This document shows positions 10,401 through 20,771 of a stretch of DNA of 64,000 nt, piece after piece. Under the pieces are notes generated by a model. That model had not been told where the DNA came from. It did not search any database and saw nothing but the letters and a program-made list of their open reading frames with translations. The position numbers and the translations under genes were made by a program. How positions within the stretch are numbered: the first letter of the stretch is position 1; every line of letters starts with the position of its first letter. This stretch comes from Zingiber officinale (Eukaryota > Streptophyta > Magnoliopsida > Zingiberales > Zingiberaceae): assembly GCF_018446385.1 (NCBI RefSeq), contig NC_055998.1:75820744-75884743 (forward strand). The letters run 5' to 3'.

Positions 10401-11611
10401 TTTTGATTTATAATTCTTCTAAAGGGCAAGATTTAGCTAAAATTATTTTTAAATTCTTTATTTCTTTTTCTAATTTACAGCAGTCTTTAGTTAATAACTT
10501 AACAAACTTAAAAAGTTTATCGGGAGGAAGAGAACGTACCTGACTTACCTTGTCGAGTTCATTGTCCGTGTCTCCCCCTGACCTGCTGCTTTCTTCTGAC
10601 CAAGCTCCCCCCTTCATCGATGCTCTCGATGCTCATCTCGAAAGAGCTTGAATTGCAGTCATCGTCTTGATAACTCGCCATCAGTGCGAGTCCGGAGAAT
10701 GCTTCGACTTCCGATTTGGACGACGTATCGTCCCACGTCGCCTTTAGGGCCTTTCGCTTTTGGATAGGCTTCTTACCCTTCTCCTTATCCTTGTTCTTTA
10801 GCTTGGGGCAGTTGTCCTTAACGTGCCCTTCTTCGTCGCAGTGGTAGCAGCGGATCGTTCTTTTCTTCTTTCCCTGCGGATGGTTAGTAGATCTGGATTT
10901 ATAAAGTTTCTTGAATCTTCTTACCATCATTACCATTTCCAAGTCGTCGAGAGAGGATTCCAACTCTGGTTCATCTCTCGAAGCTTTGAGGGCGACATTG
11001 TTCTTGGGGTCCTTCATTCCTGCACATCATGACTCATGCACTTCAAATGTTGAAAAGAATTCTTCTAATGAAATCTTTTCTAAGTTTTTAGAAATGTAAA
11101 ATGCATCTACTAATGATGTCCATTTGGTATTTCTAGGAAAGAAATTTAAAGCGTACCTTAGCGAATCTCGGTTACTTACCTTTTTTCCAAGATTCGAAAG
11201 TCCGGTAATAATTTCTTTTAGTCTCGAGTGCAGATGCACGACTGTCTCATCTTCCCCAAGTCACAGGCTAGTGAGCTGATTGCGAAACAGATCTCTTCTG
11301 GTGAGTTTGGCTTCGGACGTCCCTTTGTGCAGCTCGAGCAACTTCTCCCAAAGTTCCTTTGCCGAGTCGTAGTGCCCGATCGTGTTGACTTCTTGAGGTG
11401 GAAGAACGCTTAGCATATGGTATTTTGCTTTGTCATTCGCCACGTATTCAGCCTGCTCCTTTTTTGTCCATTTACATTTTTCCTTACCTTTTGGAGCTAC
11501 AAAGCCAGATTCCATTGTTAAAACTAATTCAAAATCTGTTGTAAAAAATACCTGCATCAATTTTTCTTGGCAAGGTTCTTTCAGATTCGTGGGTGGATGT
11601 TGGTCCGCCAT
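10400..11611 (-). pseudogene. gag: gag remnant of Copia-1 (SIRE type)
   Basis: Starts at the ATG at 11611 and runs leftward in three frames: 11261-11611, 11027-11239 and 10559-11017, with a C-terminal part at about 10400-10617. The first two parts are a copia-type gag core (ELWEKLLELHKGTSEAKLTRRD...; SRLKEIITGLSNLG). The third has an acidic linker and one CCHC zinc knuckle (CYHCDEEGHVKDNC, about 10810-10855) followed by KALKATWDD, a motif shared with Copia-4. The last part is Lys/Glu/Leu-rich and coiled-coil-like, as in SIRE gag. Frameshifts make it a pseudogene. No pol follows. Confidence 0.85.
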
Positions 11612-11649
11612 CTCGTTTCTTCGTCGCGTTTAGTCCTCCCGTGCCTCGA

Positions 11650-11660
11650 ACCTGATACCA
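11650..11660 (-). other. Primer-binding site of Copia-1
   Basis: On the minus strand tggtatcagg, two bases inside the 5' LTR end, complementary to the 3' end of initiator tRNA-Met. Copia-4 has the full tggtatcagagc in the equivalent place. Confidence 0.75.
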
Positions 11661-11662
11661 CT

Positions 11663-12605
11663 TATAGGACGGGGCTAGAAGGGGTTGAATATGCTAAAAT
11701 AAAACACAACCCTTCGACTTTTCAAACTAACATTGCATATAAAATAGAAAAGCACTAAATTAAAACAAAAGATGAGACACGGATGTTTACTTGGTTACAA
11801 CCGGAAGGTTGTTAATCCAAGGAAAATGATCGCACTACTATCTCCTTCAAGAAGCCTCTTTTTTACGAGAATGTAGCGTAGAGAAGAAGAAGCTAATCTA
11901 AGCAGTGGAAGCTGACTTGTTACAATTAATGACGTTGAAAGCTTCTAGACCAAGGCTATATAGCCTTGGTCGGGCGCGAAGGGTTCCAGCTGGGGATAAA
12001 TTTTATCCCCATGTTCGATCGAGATAAATCTCGATCGTCAACATTAAGGTCGGGCGGAGGCGCCGCCGGACCACGGAATCATTCGGGCTCCGAGCCCAAA
12101 GTCAACAAAGTTGACTTTTCATCCGGAACCTCTTCTCCGTTCGGTTCTCCGCCTCGGTCCGGTTCTTCTACTCCGGATCCGCTTGCTGGGTGATCTCGTC
12201 ATCCGAAATGGCTCACCAACCCAACTTCGGCTTCTCGGCTGGCTTCTCGTCCCTCGGAATCACCGTGTGTTTCCTTCTCGTCCGCCGGCATACTCATCCG
12301 CAGTCTTCATCCCTCGAATGCACCGCGTGCCGTCCTTCTCGCTAGCTACGTCTCTTGCTCCTCGAGTAGTCTTCCGCTCCGGCTTTCGTCCCTCAGAACC
12401 ACCGCATGCTTCCTTCTCGTCCGCAGTGTACTCATCCGTAGTGCCTCGTACCTCGGATGCACCGCGTGCCATCCTTCTCGCTAGATGCGTCTTCCACTCG
12501 ACTACCTATGCTCCTAAGCTCCTGCACACTTAGACACAAGATTAGAAACACACAGGACCTAACTTAACTTGTTGATCACACTAAAACAACCTTGGGGTTT
12601 CAACA
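11663..12605 (-). repeat. 5' LTR of Copia-1
   Basis: Partner of 1-931. On the minus strand it begins TGTTGAAACCCC at 12605 and ends ...CCTATA at 11663, with the usual terminal CA mutated to TA. Length 943 bp. Open frames on either strand here are LTR artefacts. Confidence 0.88.
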
Positions 12606-13320
12606 TCTTTAACACTTAGCACAAGGACTTTGCTCACTTATAACTTAGTTGAATGGCTCAAGAGTCTGGAGGCATGAGAGGTCAGCTTACTTATAACTCG
12701 CCTGAATGGGCCGAGAGTCTTTGATACTTAACGCGAGGGTTTTGTTCGCTTATAACTTGGTCGAACGGCTCAAGAGCCTAGAGGATTGAGAGCTTAGCTC
12801 ACTTATAACTCGCCGGAATGGGTCGAGAGTCTTTGACACTTAGGCGCGATGGATTTGCTCACTTATAACTTGGCCAAACGGTTCAAGAGTATGGAGACAT
12901 GAGAGCTCAGTTCACTTATAACTCGCCCGAATGGGCCGAGAGTCTTTGACACTTAGATGTGAGGGTTTTGCTCATTTATAACTTGACCCAACCGCTCAAG
13001 AGTCTAGAGGCATGAGAGCTCAGCTCACTTATAACTCGCCCGAACGGATCGAGCGGCTCAAGAGTCTAGAGGCGCGCGTGAGAGCTCAACTCACTTATAA
13101 CTCGTCTGAACGGGTTGAGAGTCTTTGACACTTAAGCATGAGGGTTTTGCTCGTTTATAACATGGTCGAATGACACATGAGTCGTTGACACCTTTGGTGT
13201 GATGACTTTGCTCACTTATAACATGGTCGAACGGCACGTAAATCTTTGACACTTAGAGATTTTTATTTAAATCACCATGCACTCATTTAGCAAATATTTT
13301 TTACAATTTATATGAATTTA
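12606..13320 (-). repeat. Tandem repeats in Tat-1 3' region (about 115 bp unit)
   Basis: About six imperfect copies of a unit made of two similar halves, each containing cttataact followed by cgcccgaatgggccgagagtc-like or ggtcgaacggctcaagagtc-like sequence and then tttgacactta. No coding potential. Tandem arrays between pol and the 3' LTR are common in Tat/Ogre/Retand elements. Confidence 0.8.
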
Positions 13321-13332
13321 ATCGCAAACTTA

Positions 13333-13578
13333 CTACCCGACCCGATAGGGCTGTAGATGGTTTGCACTCCAAGGATGGTCCAAATTCCTCTCATTTTCAT
13401 CTTGCAAATAATAAGATGTCAAATTGAGCTTTTGAATCACTATATAGGGTCCTCCCCAAGGGGCTTCTAGCTTGCTGACATCGCCGACCGGCTTGACTCG
13501 TTTCCACACTAGGTCGTCGACTTGGAAAAATCTAGGAGTCACCTCTGCTTCATCCTCTGCCGGTACGTCATTAGCCAA
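13333..13578 (-). pseudogene. pol: Integrase C-terminal segment of Tat-1
   Basis: Minus-strand reading with FQVDDLVWKRVKPVGDVSKLEAPWGGPY... and ending HPWSANHLQPYRVG. This is the SH3-like DNA-binding tail that closes the polyprotein of Tat elements. It stays open for 81 codons and is separated from the integrase core by frame breaks around the poly-C run at 13697. Confidence 0.88.
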
Positions 13579-14161
13579 ATGGCTGCTTTTTCCCTAATTT
13601 TGTCTATCAAGTCCAATTCTATATGACACCACTCAAGATTTTCCTTGTCGTAGAACTGCCTCCGATTGGACTGCATGCCTATCTCGACCGGCACCACCCC
13701 CCCCCCCCCCCCCACGCACGTATACCAAGTGGAACGGGGTTATGCCGGTAGCTTCTCTAGGCATGGTGTGATAGGCCCATAGCACACTCGGCAATTCATC
13801 AACTCTGCTTCCTCCAATATGGTCGAGTCAAGCTCTGAGTGCTCTGAGGATTTCTCTGTTGATGACTTCTACCTGACCATTCCTCTAGGGGTAGGCTACT
13901 GAAGTGAAGGTCTACGTAATACCATAGTTGGCACACCACTCTCTCAGCCTCCATCCTTAAAATTGTCTTCCATTGTCAGAGACAAGCTTGAGGGATGCCG
14001 AACCGGTACACAATATTTTGTCATAAAAATTTGATAACCATCTGCTCGATTATCTTGGCTAGCGGTTCTACTTCCACCCATTTAGAGAAGTAGTCCACGT
14101 CCATGAGAAGAAACTTCCTATGACCGGTCGCCATGGGGAAAGGTCTGACAATGTCCATTCC
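13579..14161 (-). pseudogene. pol: Integrase catalytic core of Tat-1
   Basis: Continues the integrase from 14162. The start of the core is readable (GMDIVRPFPMATGHRKFLLMD, about 14097-14160), giving the first catalytic aspartate region. YRFGIPQACL lies near 13985. Stops and frameshifts interrupt the rest, including a run of 17 C at 13697-13713 in the stretch before the C-terminal tail. Confidence 0.75.
13697..13713. repeat. Homopolymer run of 17 C
   Basis: Seventeen consecutive C on the plus strand (G on the coding strand of Tat-1 integrase). Likely a slippage product or a sequencing length artefact; it disrupts the integrase frame. Confidence 0.9.
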
Positions 14162-14665
14162 CTACTGGTCGAATGGACAAAATACGATGGATTCCTTCAG
14201 CTCTTCGATAGGTCGATATGGTATGTTTTGACATCTCTGACAAGACAAGCAAGTTTCTACTATCCAGGCGGCATCTGCTTGTAAAGTAAGCCAAAAATAT
14301 CTAGTCAATAAGATCTTCTGAGCTAGAAAGTAATCACCTGGATGACTACCACAAGAGCCTTGATGTACTTCTTGTAAGATGTATTGAATGTCTTTTGAGT
14401 CGATGTACTTAAGCAATGGCCTCGAGAAAGCTCTTTTATGTATGTGGTCTCCGATTAATGTGAACCGTCTGGTTCTCTTTTTTAACAACCGAGCCTGCTC
14501 CCGATCGGTCAGCACACTACCCCATCGGAGGAACTCAATCAAAGGTGTCTTCCAATCGCTCGAGGCTCTCATTTTCGTTATTCTCTCGATGTAAGCTACC
14601 AACATCACCTGCTCAATCGGCTTATCCAACACTACTGGGCTTAAGGAACTGGCTAGCTTGGGCAA
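14162..14665 (-). pseudogene. pol: Integrase zinc-binding domain of Tat-1 with preceding linker
   Basis: An open stretch of 167 codons. The N-terminal part (KLASSLSPVVLDKPIEQV) is the end of the second RNase H. The C-terminal half has the HHCC zinc-binding pattern of retroviral integrases: VHQGSCGSHPG followed by CLSCQRC, at about residues 120-147. No stop falls within the domain. Confidence 0.88.
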
Positions 14666-14945
14666 CTCATCCGCATATTAGTTGTCGTTCCGGAGGATCT
14701 TTTGCACGATCACCTCTCAGAATCCTTCTTTTAACTTCTCGAAAGCCTCTGCATATAATTTCAGTCTAGCGTTATTTATTTCGAAAGTACCTGAGAGTTG
14801 CTGAACTGCTAGTTGGGAATCCGAGTGGATAATGACCCGGTGGCCCCTACATGCCTAGTTGCTTGCAAGCGACGATCAGTGCTTCATACTCTGCTTCATT
14901 GTTTGTAGCTCGGTAATGCAACTGAACGGACAACTACATTCTATC
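14666..14945 (-). pseudogene. pol: Second (archaeal-like) RNase H of Tat-1
   Basis: Between the first RNase H and integrase, the minus strand codes YRATNNEAEYEALIVACKQL and then a HSDSQLAVQQLSGTFE-type segment in a neighbouring frame, giving the Glu and Asp of an RNase H active site. A second RNase H here is a known character of the Tat lineage. At least three stops or frame changes are present. Confidence 0.75.
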
Positions 14946-14971
14946 TTCCCATAGTGATATTAAAAATATTC

Positions 14972-15480
14972 CTACTCCGCTTCCTTGCCAGGTGGACGAC
15001 TCGTATATATATATATATATATTCTCCAAGTTGCCTCTAGCTCAGCGTTATATATTTCAGTTACGAAATAGGCTAAGGCTTGCGCCTTGATCGCCGATCT
15101 AGGTTGGTACTGCATATCAAACTTGCTCAACTCCATAATCGACTTAATTAGCCGCCCGAACACCTCTGAGTTGAGGAGGGCTCTCCCTAACGTGCTATTA
15201 GTTAACACAATTATGGGATGCGAGAGAAAATAAGGGCGTAACCTCAGAGTGGCAAGGATCAGCCCGTATGCCAATTTCTCAAGACAAGTATAGCAGCATT
15301 CAGCATCTTTCAATAAGTGGCTAAAAAAGTACATCGGTTGTTGTTCAGCGATGTTCTGTCGCACCAACGCCGATCCGAACACTCGCTCTATCGATCACAA
15401 GTACATCTAGAGCGGCTTGTCGGCAACGGGCTTTGCTTTGTAGCTCAGCGTAGGACTTTGAAGAATGGGTGGCTCTGATT
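14972..15480 (-). pseudogene. pol: First RNase H of Tat-1
   Basis: Open from 15382 to 14972, reading SALVRQNIAEQQPMYFFSHLLKDAE, CYTCLEKLAYGLILATLRLRPYF and SIMELSKFDMQYQPRSAIKAQALAYF, which is the RNase H fold linked to gypsy RT. A TA microsatellite (15004-15022) is inserted in the coding tail. Confidence 0.82.
15004..15022. repeat. (TA)n microsatellite
   Basis: Nineteen bases of alternating TA within the Tat-1 RNase H tail. Confidence 0.95.
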
Positions 15481-16305
15481 GGATGATTTGGAGATGAATC
15501 TTGACAATGTTATAATTGGTCTGGTCAACCGTTGAGCTTCCTTCAAGTTTCACGAAGGGGGCATGTCTTGGAGCACCTTTACTTTGCTTGGATTTGCTTC
15601 AATTCCCCGCTTGGTTACGATGTAACTGAGGAATCGTCCGCTCTTTGCTCCAAATAAGCACTTGCCGGGGTTGAGCTTGACTCTGTACTTCCTTAAGGTC
15701 TGGTAAGTTTCCTCTATATATGCACAAAGGTCAACAGATCGGAGAGATTTTATTAAAATATCGTCGACGTATACCTCTATATTTCTGTCGATCTACCTTT
15801 GAAACACCTTATTCATCAATCTTTAATAGGTGGCCCCTGCGTTCTTCAACTCGAATAACATAACGTTGTAGCAGAAGGTCTTGTCTGCCATGATGAATTT
15901 GACATTTTTTTGATCTTCTTTAGCGAGCGGAACCTGATGGTAGCCATAGTACGCATCCAACTTGCAGATAAGCTCGCAACCCACCATGGAGTCCACCATC
16001 TGATCTAGGCGAAGCAGTGGGTAGTAGTCTTTTAAGCAGGCCTTGTTCAGATCTCGAAAGTCAATGCAAACCCGTCATTTGTTACTCGGTTTGGAATCTA
16101 CCACCACATTAGCGAGCCAGCTCAGGAACTGTACCTCACGGATGTGCTCGGCCTCCAGTAGCTTTTCCACCTTCACATAGATGATCTGATTCTGCTCTGA
16201 GCTAAAATATCTTTTCTTTTGCTTCACTAGCCTAGCATCCGGTCGGACATGTAGTTTGTGATGCGTTATCATTGGAGAGATACTTGGGAGTTCATGGTTG
16301 CCCAT
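15481..16305 (-). pseudogene. pol: Reverse transcriptase of Tat-1
   Basis: The N-terminal part is open at 16075-16305 (DARLVKQKKRYFSSEQNQ..., then VEKLLEAEHIREVQF). It continues through CIDFRDLNKACLKDYYPL near 16030-16075 to the catalytic YVDD followed by ILIKS near 15765. Only a few stops (for example before RLMNKVFQR and after it) interrupt a long homologous stretch, so this is the best-preserved pol domain of Tat-1. Confidence 0.87.
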
Positions 16306-17137
16306 GTGAACACATCATGGTTTTGCCTTAGACATGCAACCAACTCCGTCTTCTTTTCCAAGCTCAGATCGGTCGCGATAAAGATTATGTCCTCCGGTCG
16401 GCTGGGATGCACTTGAACTTCTTCTTTTTCTTCATAGACAAGCATATGAGGCTCCTCCATAATTGCATTTACCTCCAGCCATTGAGTCTTCCGAGTCGCG
16501 TGTGACTTTCAAGCCCGATTGGAATCATCGTCGGTCGGGCCTCTTGCGATCATACCGATGTCGCCCTGAGCAGTATTGTTGTGGTTCTCTTCTTCTCGAG
16601 CTAATAGGCATGACCACTCAGTCGACGCCTAGGCAGGCCTTTGATAATCTCTTCGCTGGGGATGCAGTTGGTGTGGTTCAATCGCTTGCCTGCCTCCCTC
16701 ATGTTGTCCTCCCGATCGATGCTGATGGCAACGATCAGGAGACGGGGGATCGATGGCAGAATCTTAGAGGAGTCGGTCGGCATGGCTTTGGCTTGAAATG
16801 ATAGCAATCTCTGTGTTATGAGTTGCTAAGCAGTGATAACTGCAGAATAGTGGTATCCATGGTCAAGGTTCGATGGATTTTTCCCACTTGGCCTCCACAT
16901 ACTAGTTTGCATGAGTTCAAGGCTCTTGATATTGCGGCGTTGTTCTAACTTTGGGCCCCTTTAGCGGTCGGTGGGTATGGGTCACCCGGCACTTCGAGAC
17001 AACCATTGGCTTGAGAATCACTTCCTTCTTCCGAGCTGACTGAGCTTCCTCAATATTGATATACTTAGTGGTTCTCACGAGCAGCTGGTCGATGTCTCTC
17101 CAGGACTTCCGAACGAGTGAGCGAAAGAAGTCTCCGT
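16306..17137 (-). pseudogene. pol: gag C-terminus, protease and linker region of Tat-1
   Basis: By position this holds the gag tail and protease. Only the linker just before RT is clear (16269-16460: PSRPEDIIFIATDLSLEKKTELVACLRQNHDVFTW). A protease Asp-Thr/Ser-Gly triplet could not be recognised; a YAWPLSRRRLGKGLIIEE-like stretch near 16600-16660 may belong to the protease. Frames change often. Confidence 0.5.
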
Positions 17138-17452
17138 CTATAGTCGATGGAAAAAGGAACTTACCAAAATTTCAGGGGTGGTCGATGGGACGTCCATAGT
17201 CACTTGGTTGAATCTCTTAATGTAGGCCCGCAATGCTTCCTTGGACCCTTGTTTGACCACGAACAGGTTCACATTCGTCTTTTGGCAACGGCGGCTGCTA
17301 GCAAAATGTTGAAGGAACGTCGTTCGAAAATCTTTGAAGCTGGAGATTGATCTGATCAGCAAGCACTTGAACCACCTCTGCGTTAATCCAGAGAGCGTGG
17401 TGAGGAATACTCGGCACTTGATCCAGTCAGTGTACTGGTAGAGTGTGGCCAT
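17138..17452 (-). pseudogene. gag: gag core of Tat-1
   Basis: Open for 104 codons. Reads YQYTDWIKCRVFLTTLSGL, QRWFKCL, SFKDFRTTFLQHFASSRR and EALRAYIKRFNQVTMDVPS, the retrotransposon gag capsid domain in its usual order. It lies downstream of the N-terminal gag segment after a frame break. Confidence 0.87.
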
Positions 17453-17562
17453 ATTGTTAATTTAATCAGATGGTCTTCTAGATCCGTGGCCCCTGTGTAC
17501 TCTCCGATCATCAGTGGCCTGTAGTGAGGTGGCAATTGATCGTCAAGGATTTCTTGAGAGAG

Positions 17563-17907
17563 TCAGGGTGCTTTTCCCTTACGTAAATCCCGGTCGAGTG
17601 CGTTTTTAGAAGAAGATCCTTGTGTTCTCTCCGCCTGAACCTGCTCTTCCGAGGTCGTGCGGAATAACGCTTGGTGATATGGGATTGGCGTGTTCGGTGC
17701 TTCGCGGAAAGCGCCAGTCTCCCGGTTGTTTGGCTTACGACTGGTGGGATCTTCGGCTCGAGCTCCTGGGTTAGGTTGTTGGCTTGTCGTCGACGCAGCT
17801 GGGTCATTCGGCACACGGTAGTCGACTGCTACCTCTTGTTGTTGTTGCATCATATTTGCGGCTCGAGCAATTATTAGCATTTCCAAGTCTTCTTGAGTTA
17901 GCGTCAC
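17563..17907 (-). pseudogene. gag: gag N-terminus of Tat-1
   Basis: Begins MTLTQEDLEMLIIARAANMM followed by Gln-rich QQQQ and a low-complexity Pro/Thr/Asn region. The opening motif is nearly repeated in Tat-2 (TISQDDLELLINAR at about 24733), linking the two elements. It starts about 50 bp from the PBS, as expected for a leaderless gag. Confidence 0.82.
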
Positions 17908-17960
17908 TGTGGTTAGTCATCCAGCATCTTCCATCTTCACGTTTTGGCTACAGGTGGAGT

Positions 17961-17977
17961 TCCCACAGACGACACCA
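17961..17977 (-). other. Primer-binding site of Tat-1
   Basis: Minus strand tggtgtcgtctgtggga, a few bases from the LTR end. It closely matches the Tat-2 site tggtgtcatctgtggga. This is the Tat-type site rather than the tRNA-Met site of the copia elements and Tekay-1 in the window. Confidence 0.82.
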
Positions 17978-17981
17978 AATA

Positions 17982-18538
17982 TAATCTTGTCTGAAAGCGG
18001 AGAAGATGGTGGGCTAGGGGCGTGTCTCTGTGGTTGACTGGAAATAGACTCCTTGTTGTCCTGCAAAACCAGGGGCGTTAGTGTCAGGCCGGGAAGGGGT
18101 TCCCGTCGTTGTCTCTCTGACACTCAAGTCAGTCCTTCGCTCAATGGAGAAAAATAGTAGAAAACTATAGCTAGAGCACGTAGAATAACAAAGTTACGCA
18201 TACCTCCATATGTGAATGAAAACCTCCATTTATAGTATTACTGTAACGTTTGTGCACGCATCTCAAAGCATATACATGTTTTCCAAAGCATCCTAGGAAA
18301 AGACAAGTCAAAAAATATCTCTGATACCTTCTTTTAAGCGAGCACATAAATTTCTGATGTGACGGGCTGAAAGCTTCTAAAATATAATTTGGCTACCAGA
18401 CATGCTCTGTTGTCAGTAGCACAAACCTCCGAAAGGATACGATAAGATACGTAGGTGGATCCTACTGTAGGCTAACCGGAAGTCGTTCGACTAAGACATC
18501 CTAGCTCGGTCACACCAAACATAGTTATTTTCCTTCTA
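17982..18538 (-). repeat. 5' LTR of Tat-1 (inner part)
   Basis: The minus-strand LTR end gacaagatta adjoins the PBS with a two-base spacer, as in Tat-2 (gacaggatca). A TATA box, TATAAATGG on the minus strand, lies at 18226-18234. The LTR is cut by Copia-2 at about 18538 and its outer part is not in the window. Confidence 0.7.
18226..18234 (-). promoter_or_regulatory. TATA box of Tat-1 LTR
   Basis: Minus strand tataaatgg, about 250 bp from the inner LTR end. Confidence 0.55.
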
Positions 18539-18982
18539 TTGATAGTTCTAAGTATGAAAAATACAGAAATACGAAATCTGTAAAAACTCACAGTGATCTC
18601 CCATAGATCTACAATCGGCGCCGGCAAGACTTGTTAACGGAAGAACGATAACAAAATCGGAAAGCTCTTCATGGTTCACAAACCAAATCCCTGTTGCAAG
18701 ATTGTACAAACCAATCTTGAATATTCTTCTTTACCCACTTACAATCTTGTTTACATAGACGAACCTTGCACAAAGACCTTTTTGATATGGGACAAATCCT
18801 TTCTCGAACCTCACACACAGCAAGCCCCCTCTTCCTTTGTCTCTTGTGCACCAATTGCCTTGGACGCCTTTTTTATAGAAGAAGATGACTCTTCATCTTC
18901 CTCTACCTCCATTAATAGAGGAATGACAAAGGGTTGGAAGGTAAAGGGGAAGAGACACCCTTTCACCTTCTTAACACCAACA
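18539..18982 (-). repeat. 3' LTR of Copia-2
   Basis: The minus strand begins TGTTGGTGTTAAG at 18982 directly after the PPT. It has a TATA box (tataaaaaagg, plus positions 18867-18877) and ends near ...aactatca at about 18539. The inner boundary is by inspection only because the partner LTR is not in the window. Confidence 0.65.
18867..18877 (-). promoter_or_regulatory. TATA box of Copia-2 LTR
   Basis: Minus strand tataaaaaagg, about 105 bp into the LTR. Confidence 0.6.
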
Positions 18983-18994
18983 TCTCCCACTCGT
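18983..18994 (-). other. Polypurine tract of Copia-2
   Basis: Minus strand cgagtgggagat immediately before the LTR start TG. Confidence 0.7.
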
Positions 18995-19254
18995 CCAAGT
19001 CAATCCTTAAAGGTTAACTGGTTACATAGACCATGTCAGTCACATAGACCATGTCAGTCACATAGACTACAAGATAATCATGTCATTTTACATCGTGTTA
19101 CATTTTACGAAGTCACAAAGACTTCCCATATCCTTGAAATGACTCTTTAGTCAATGGCTTAGTAAAAGGATCTGTAAGCATAGTACGTGTAGGGATATAC
19201 TCAAGAATTATCATTTTCTTGTCCATAATATCCCTTATAAAATTATGCTTAATT
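18995..19254 (-). other. Copia-2 3' untranslated region
   Basis: Non-coding stretch between RNase H and the PPT. It contains a 17-bp tandem (acatagaccatgtcagt, two and a half copies at about 19023-19068). No other feature seen. Confidence 0.6.
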
Positions 19255-19700
19255 CTATATGCTTGCCTTTACTGTGATATTTGGGATCAAAATTATGCTT
19301 AATTCTATATACTTACCTTTGCTGTGATATTTGGGATCCTCGGCTTGACCATTACAGTACACTATAACATGACTCCCACTGTCCTCAGCAATCTTCAAAT
19401 GCTTCAAGAACCTTTTCAACCAGACAGATTGTTGCACAACTAATGCGTAAGCCACACAGCTTCCATTGTCGACAAGGCTACACAAGCCTAACCATATAGC
19501 TTCTATTGTCGACAAGGCTACACAAGTCAAGCCACACAGCTTCCATTGTTAACATGGCTACATAAACCAGCTTCTTGCTATTCCATGAGATAGTGCCACC
19601 ATTTAGCAAGAAGGTATAGCCAGATATGGATTTTATGTCATCAAGGTCTCTTGTCCAATCTGCATTTGTGTAGCCACTCAGGCTCATCTTAGATCCTTGA
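19255..19700 (-). pseudogene. pol: RNase H of Copia-2, with internal tandem duplications
   Basis: Copia-type RNase H reading SLSGYTNADWTRDLDDIKSISGYTFLLNGGTISWNSKK at 19550-19687, then a MEAVWL-type motif. A unit of about 50 bp containing cttccattgtcgacaaggctacacaa is repeated three times at 19450-19565, so the AxWL-coding segment is duplicated. A second duplication of about 50 bp with tgtgatatttgggatc lies at 19260-19340. These expansions are not part of the family and break the enzyme. Confidence 0.82.
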
Positions 19701-20771
19701 AAATAGATACATAATATGTTGTCCTTCTGAGATATTTTAATATCCTCGTCACCACTTTCCAGTGTCTCGATCTTGGGTTTAATTGGAAAGTACTAATTAA
19801 ACCAACATCATAGCTTATATCAGGACGAGTACACAACATAGTGTACATTAAACTATCAATAACACTAACATATGGTATTACCTTCATTTTGGCTATTTCT
19901 TTAGGAGTCTTGGGATACAATGTTGCAATCTGACATATTGAAGTGTTGTAGCATCTTAGCGATATAAGCCTCTTAAGACGATCTCAAAAGTCTTTTTGAT
20001 CAATCTTTCATGATCTTTACTCCTAAGATGTACTCAACTTCTCTTCAAAAATAATACCCTCTATTTGGGTATATCCTTTTGCAACTAGTCGAGTTTTATA
20101 TCGATTAATCTATCAATCCATTTTCCACTTGATTTTGAGAATCAACTTATTCCCAATAGCCCTTCAGCCCAAAGGAAGATCAACTATAATCTCAAACTTG
20201 ATTCTTTCTCATCGACTCCATCTCCTCATCCATTGTAACTTACCCTCTTTTTTCTCTAATGGAGCATCTTAATGCTTCCTTTACCATTCGAGGTTCATTG
20301 CATCAACTGAGAGTGTTATTAATGCCTTATTCTCAATATCAAACTATTTCTTCGTAAGTTGGGTTGTTAAGAAGTTAACTTATGACTTGGCAAATCACTT
20401 CCACTCGGTTGACTAGACTTAGGCATCTCTTTTGACACTTTTTTTGTTGATAATATCTCATCCCCTCAAAGAGGAACACTTTTATCAACATCATCTCTGG
20501 TTGGGAACTCTTTTTTGAGAAAAATTACATCTCTTGAATCTATTTCGGAGATGGTTCCATCTAGTTGCTCACCTATGAAAACATAACCTTTGGAGGTTTC
20601 ATGATATCTAATAAAGATACATTTCTTACCCCTAGGTCCCAATTTTCATACTTGTGAGAACTATCATGAACATAAGTAGCTGACTCTCAGTGTCTCAAAT
20701 TATTTAAATATGATTTTCTGTATGTCCAACGTTCATATGGGGTAGATGGGACTGACTTTGAAGGCACTTTG
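19684..20771 (-). pseudogene. pol: Reverse transcriptase of Copia-2
   Basis: The C-terminal connection segment is clear at 19684-19920 (PYVSVIDSLMYTMLCTRPDISYDVGLIS...HWKVVTRILKYLRRT). Upstream parts between 19960 and 20770 are recognisable only in pieces and are heavily frameshifted. I could not place the YVDD motif. Confidence 0.72.

Larger units (their letters stand above)
1..12605 (-). mobile_element. Copia-1: SIRE-type LTR retrotransposon with gag but no pol
   Basis: Minus-strand Ty1/copia element. The 5' LTR is at 11663-12605, with a tRNA-Met-type PBS beside it at 11650-11660. Gag remnants occupy 10400-11611 and an AT-rich stretch leads to a purine-rich tract at 932 and the 3' LTR (1-931), which the window edge cuts. 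Without the chromovirus inserted at 1646-10170 the internal region is only about 2.2 kb. It holds gag but no protease, integrase, RT or RNase H. The element ends at 12605 in ...caaca, followed by tcttt, the presumed target duplication whose partner lies outside the window. It sits in the 3' repeat region of Tat-1. The SIRE assignment rests on gag motifs shared with Copia-4. Confidence 0.85.
12606..18538 (-). mobile_element. Tat-1: Ty3/gypsy Tat-lineage element (partial, outermost host)
   Basis: Minus-strand element: tandem repeats of its 3' untranslated region (12606-13320), pol from 16460 down to 13333, gag 17138-17907, PBS at 17961-17977 and part of the 5' LTR from 17982 upward. Two RNase H domains and a PBS other than tRNA-Met are hallmarks of Tat elements. 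Copia-1 interrupts its 3' side and Copia-2 its LTR. Neither outer end is in the window, so the remaining parts probably lie beyond both edges. The right limit 18538 is the approximate Copia-2 junction. Confidence 0.85.

Noticed and set aside
18671..19150. Plus-strand frame of 159 codons
   Set aside because: Antisense to the Copia-2 LTR and 3' untranslated region; contains the 17-bp tandem and no domain.
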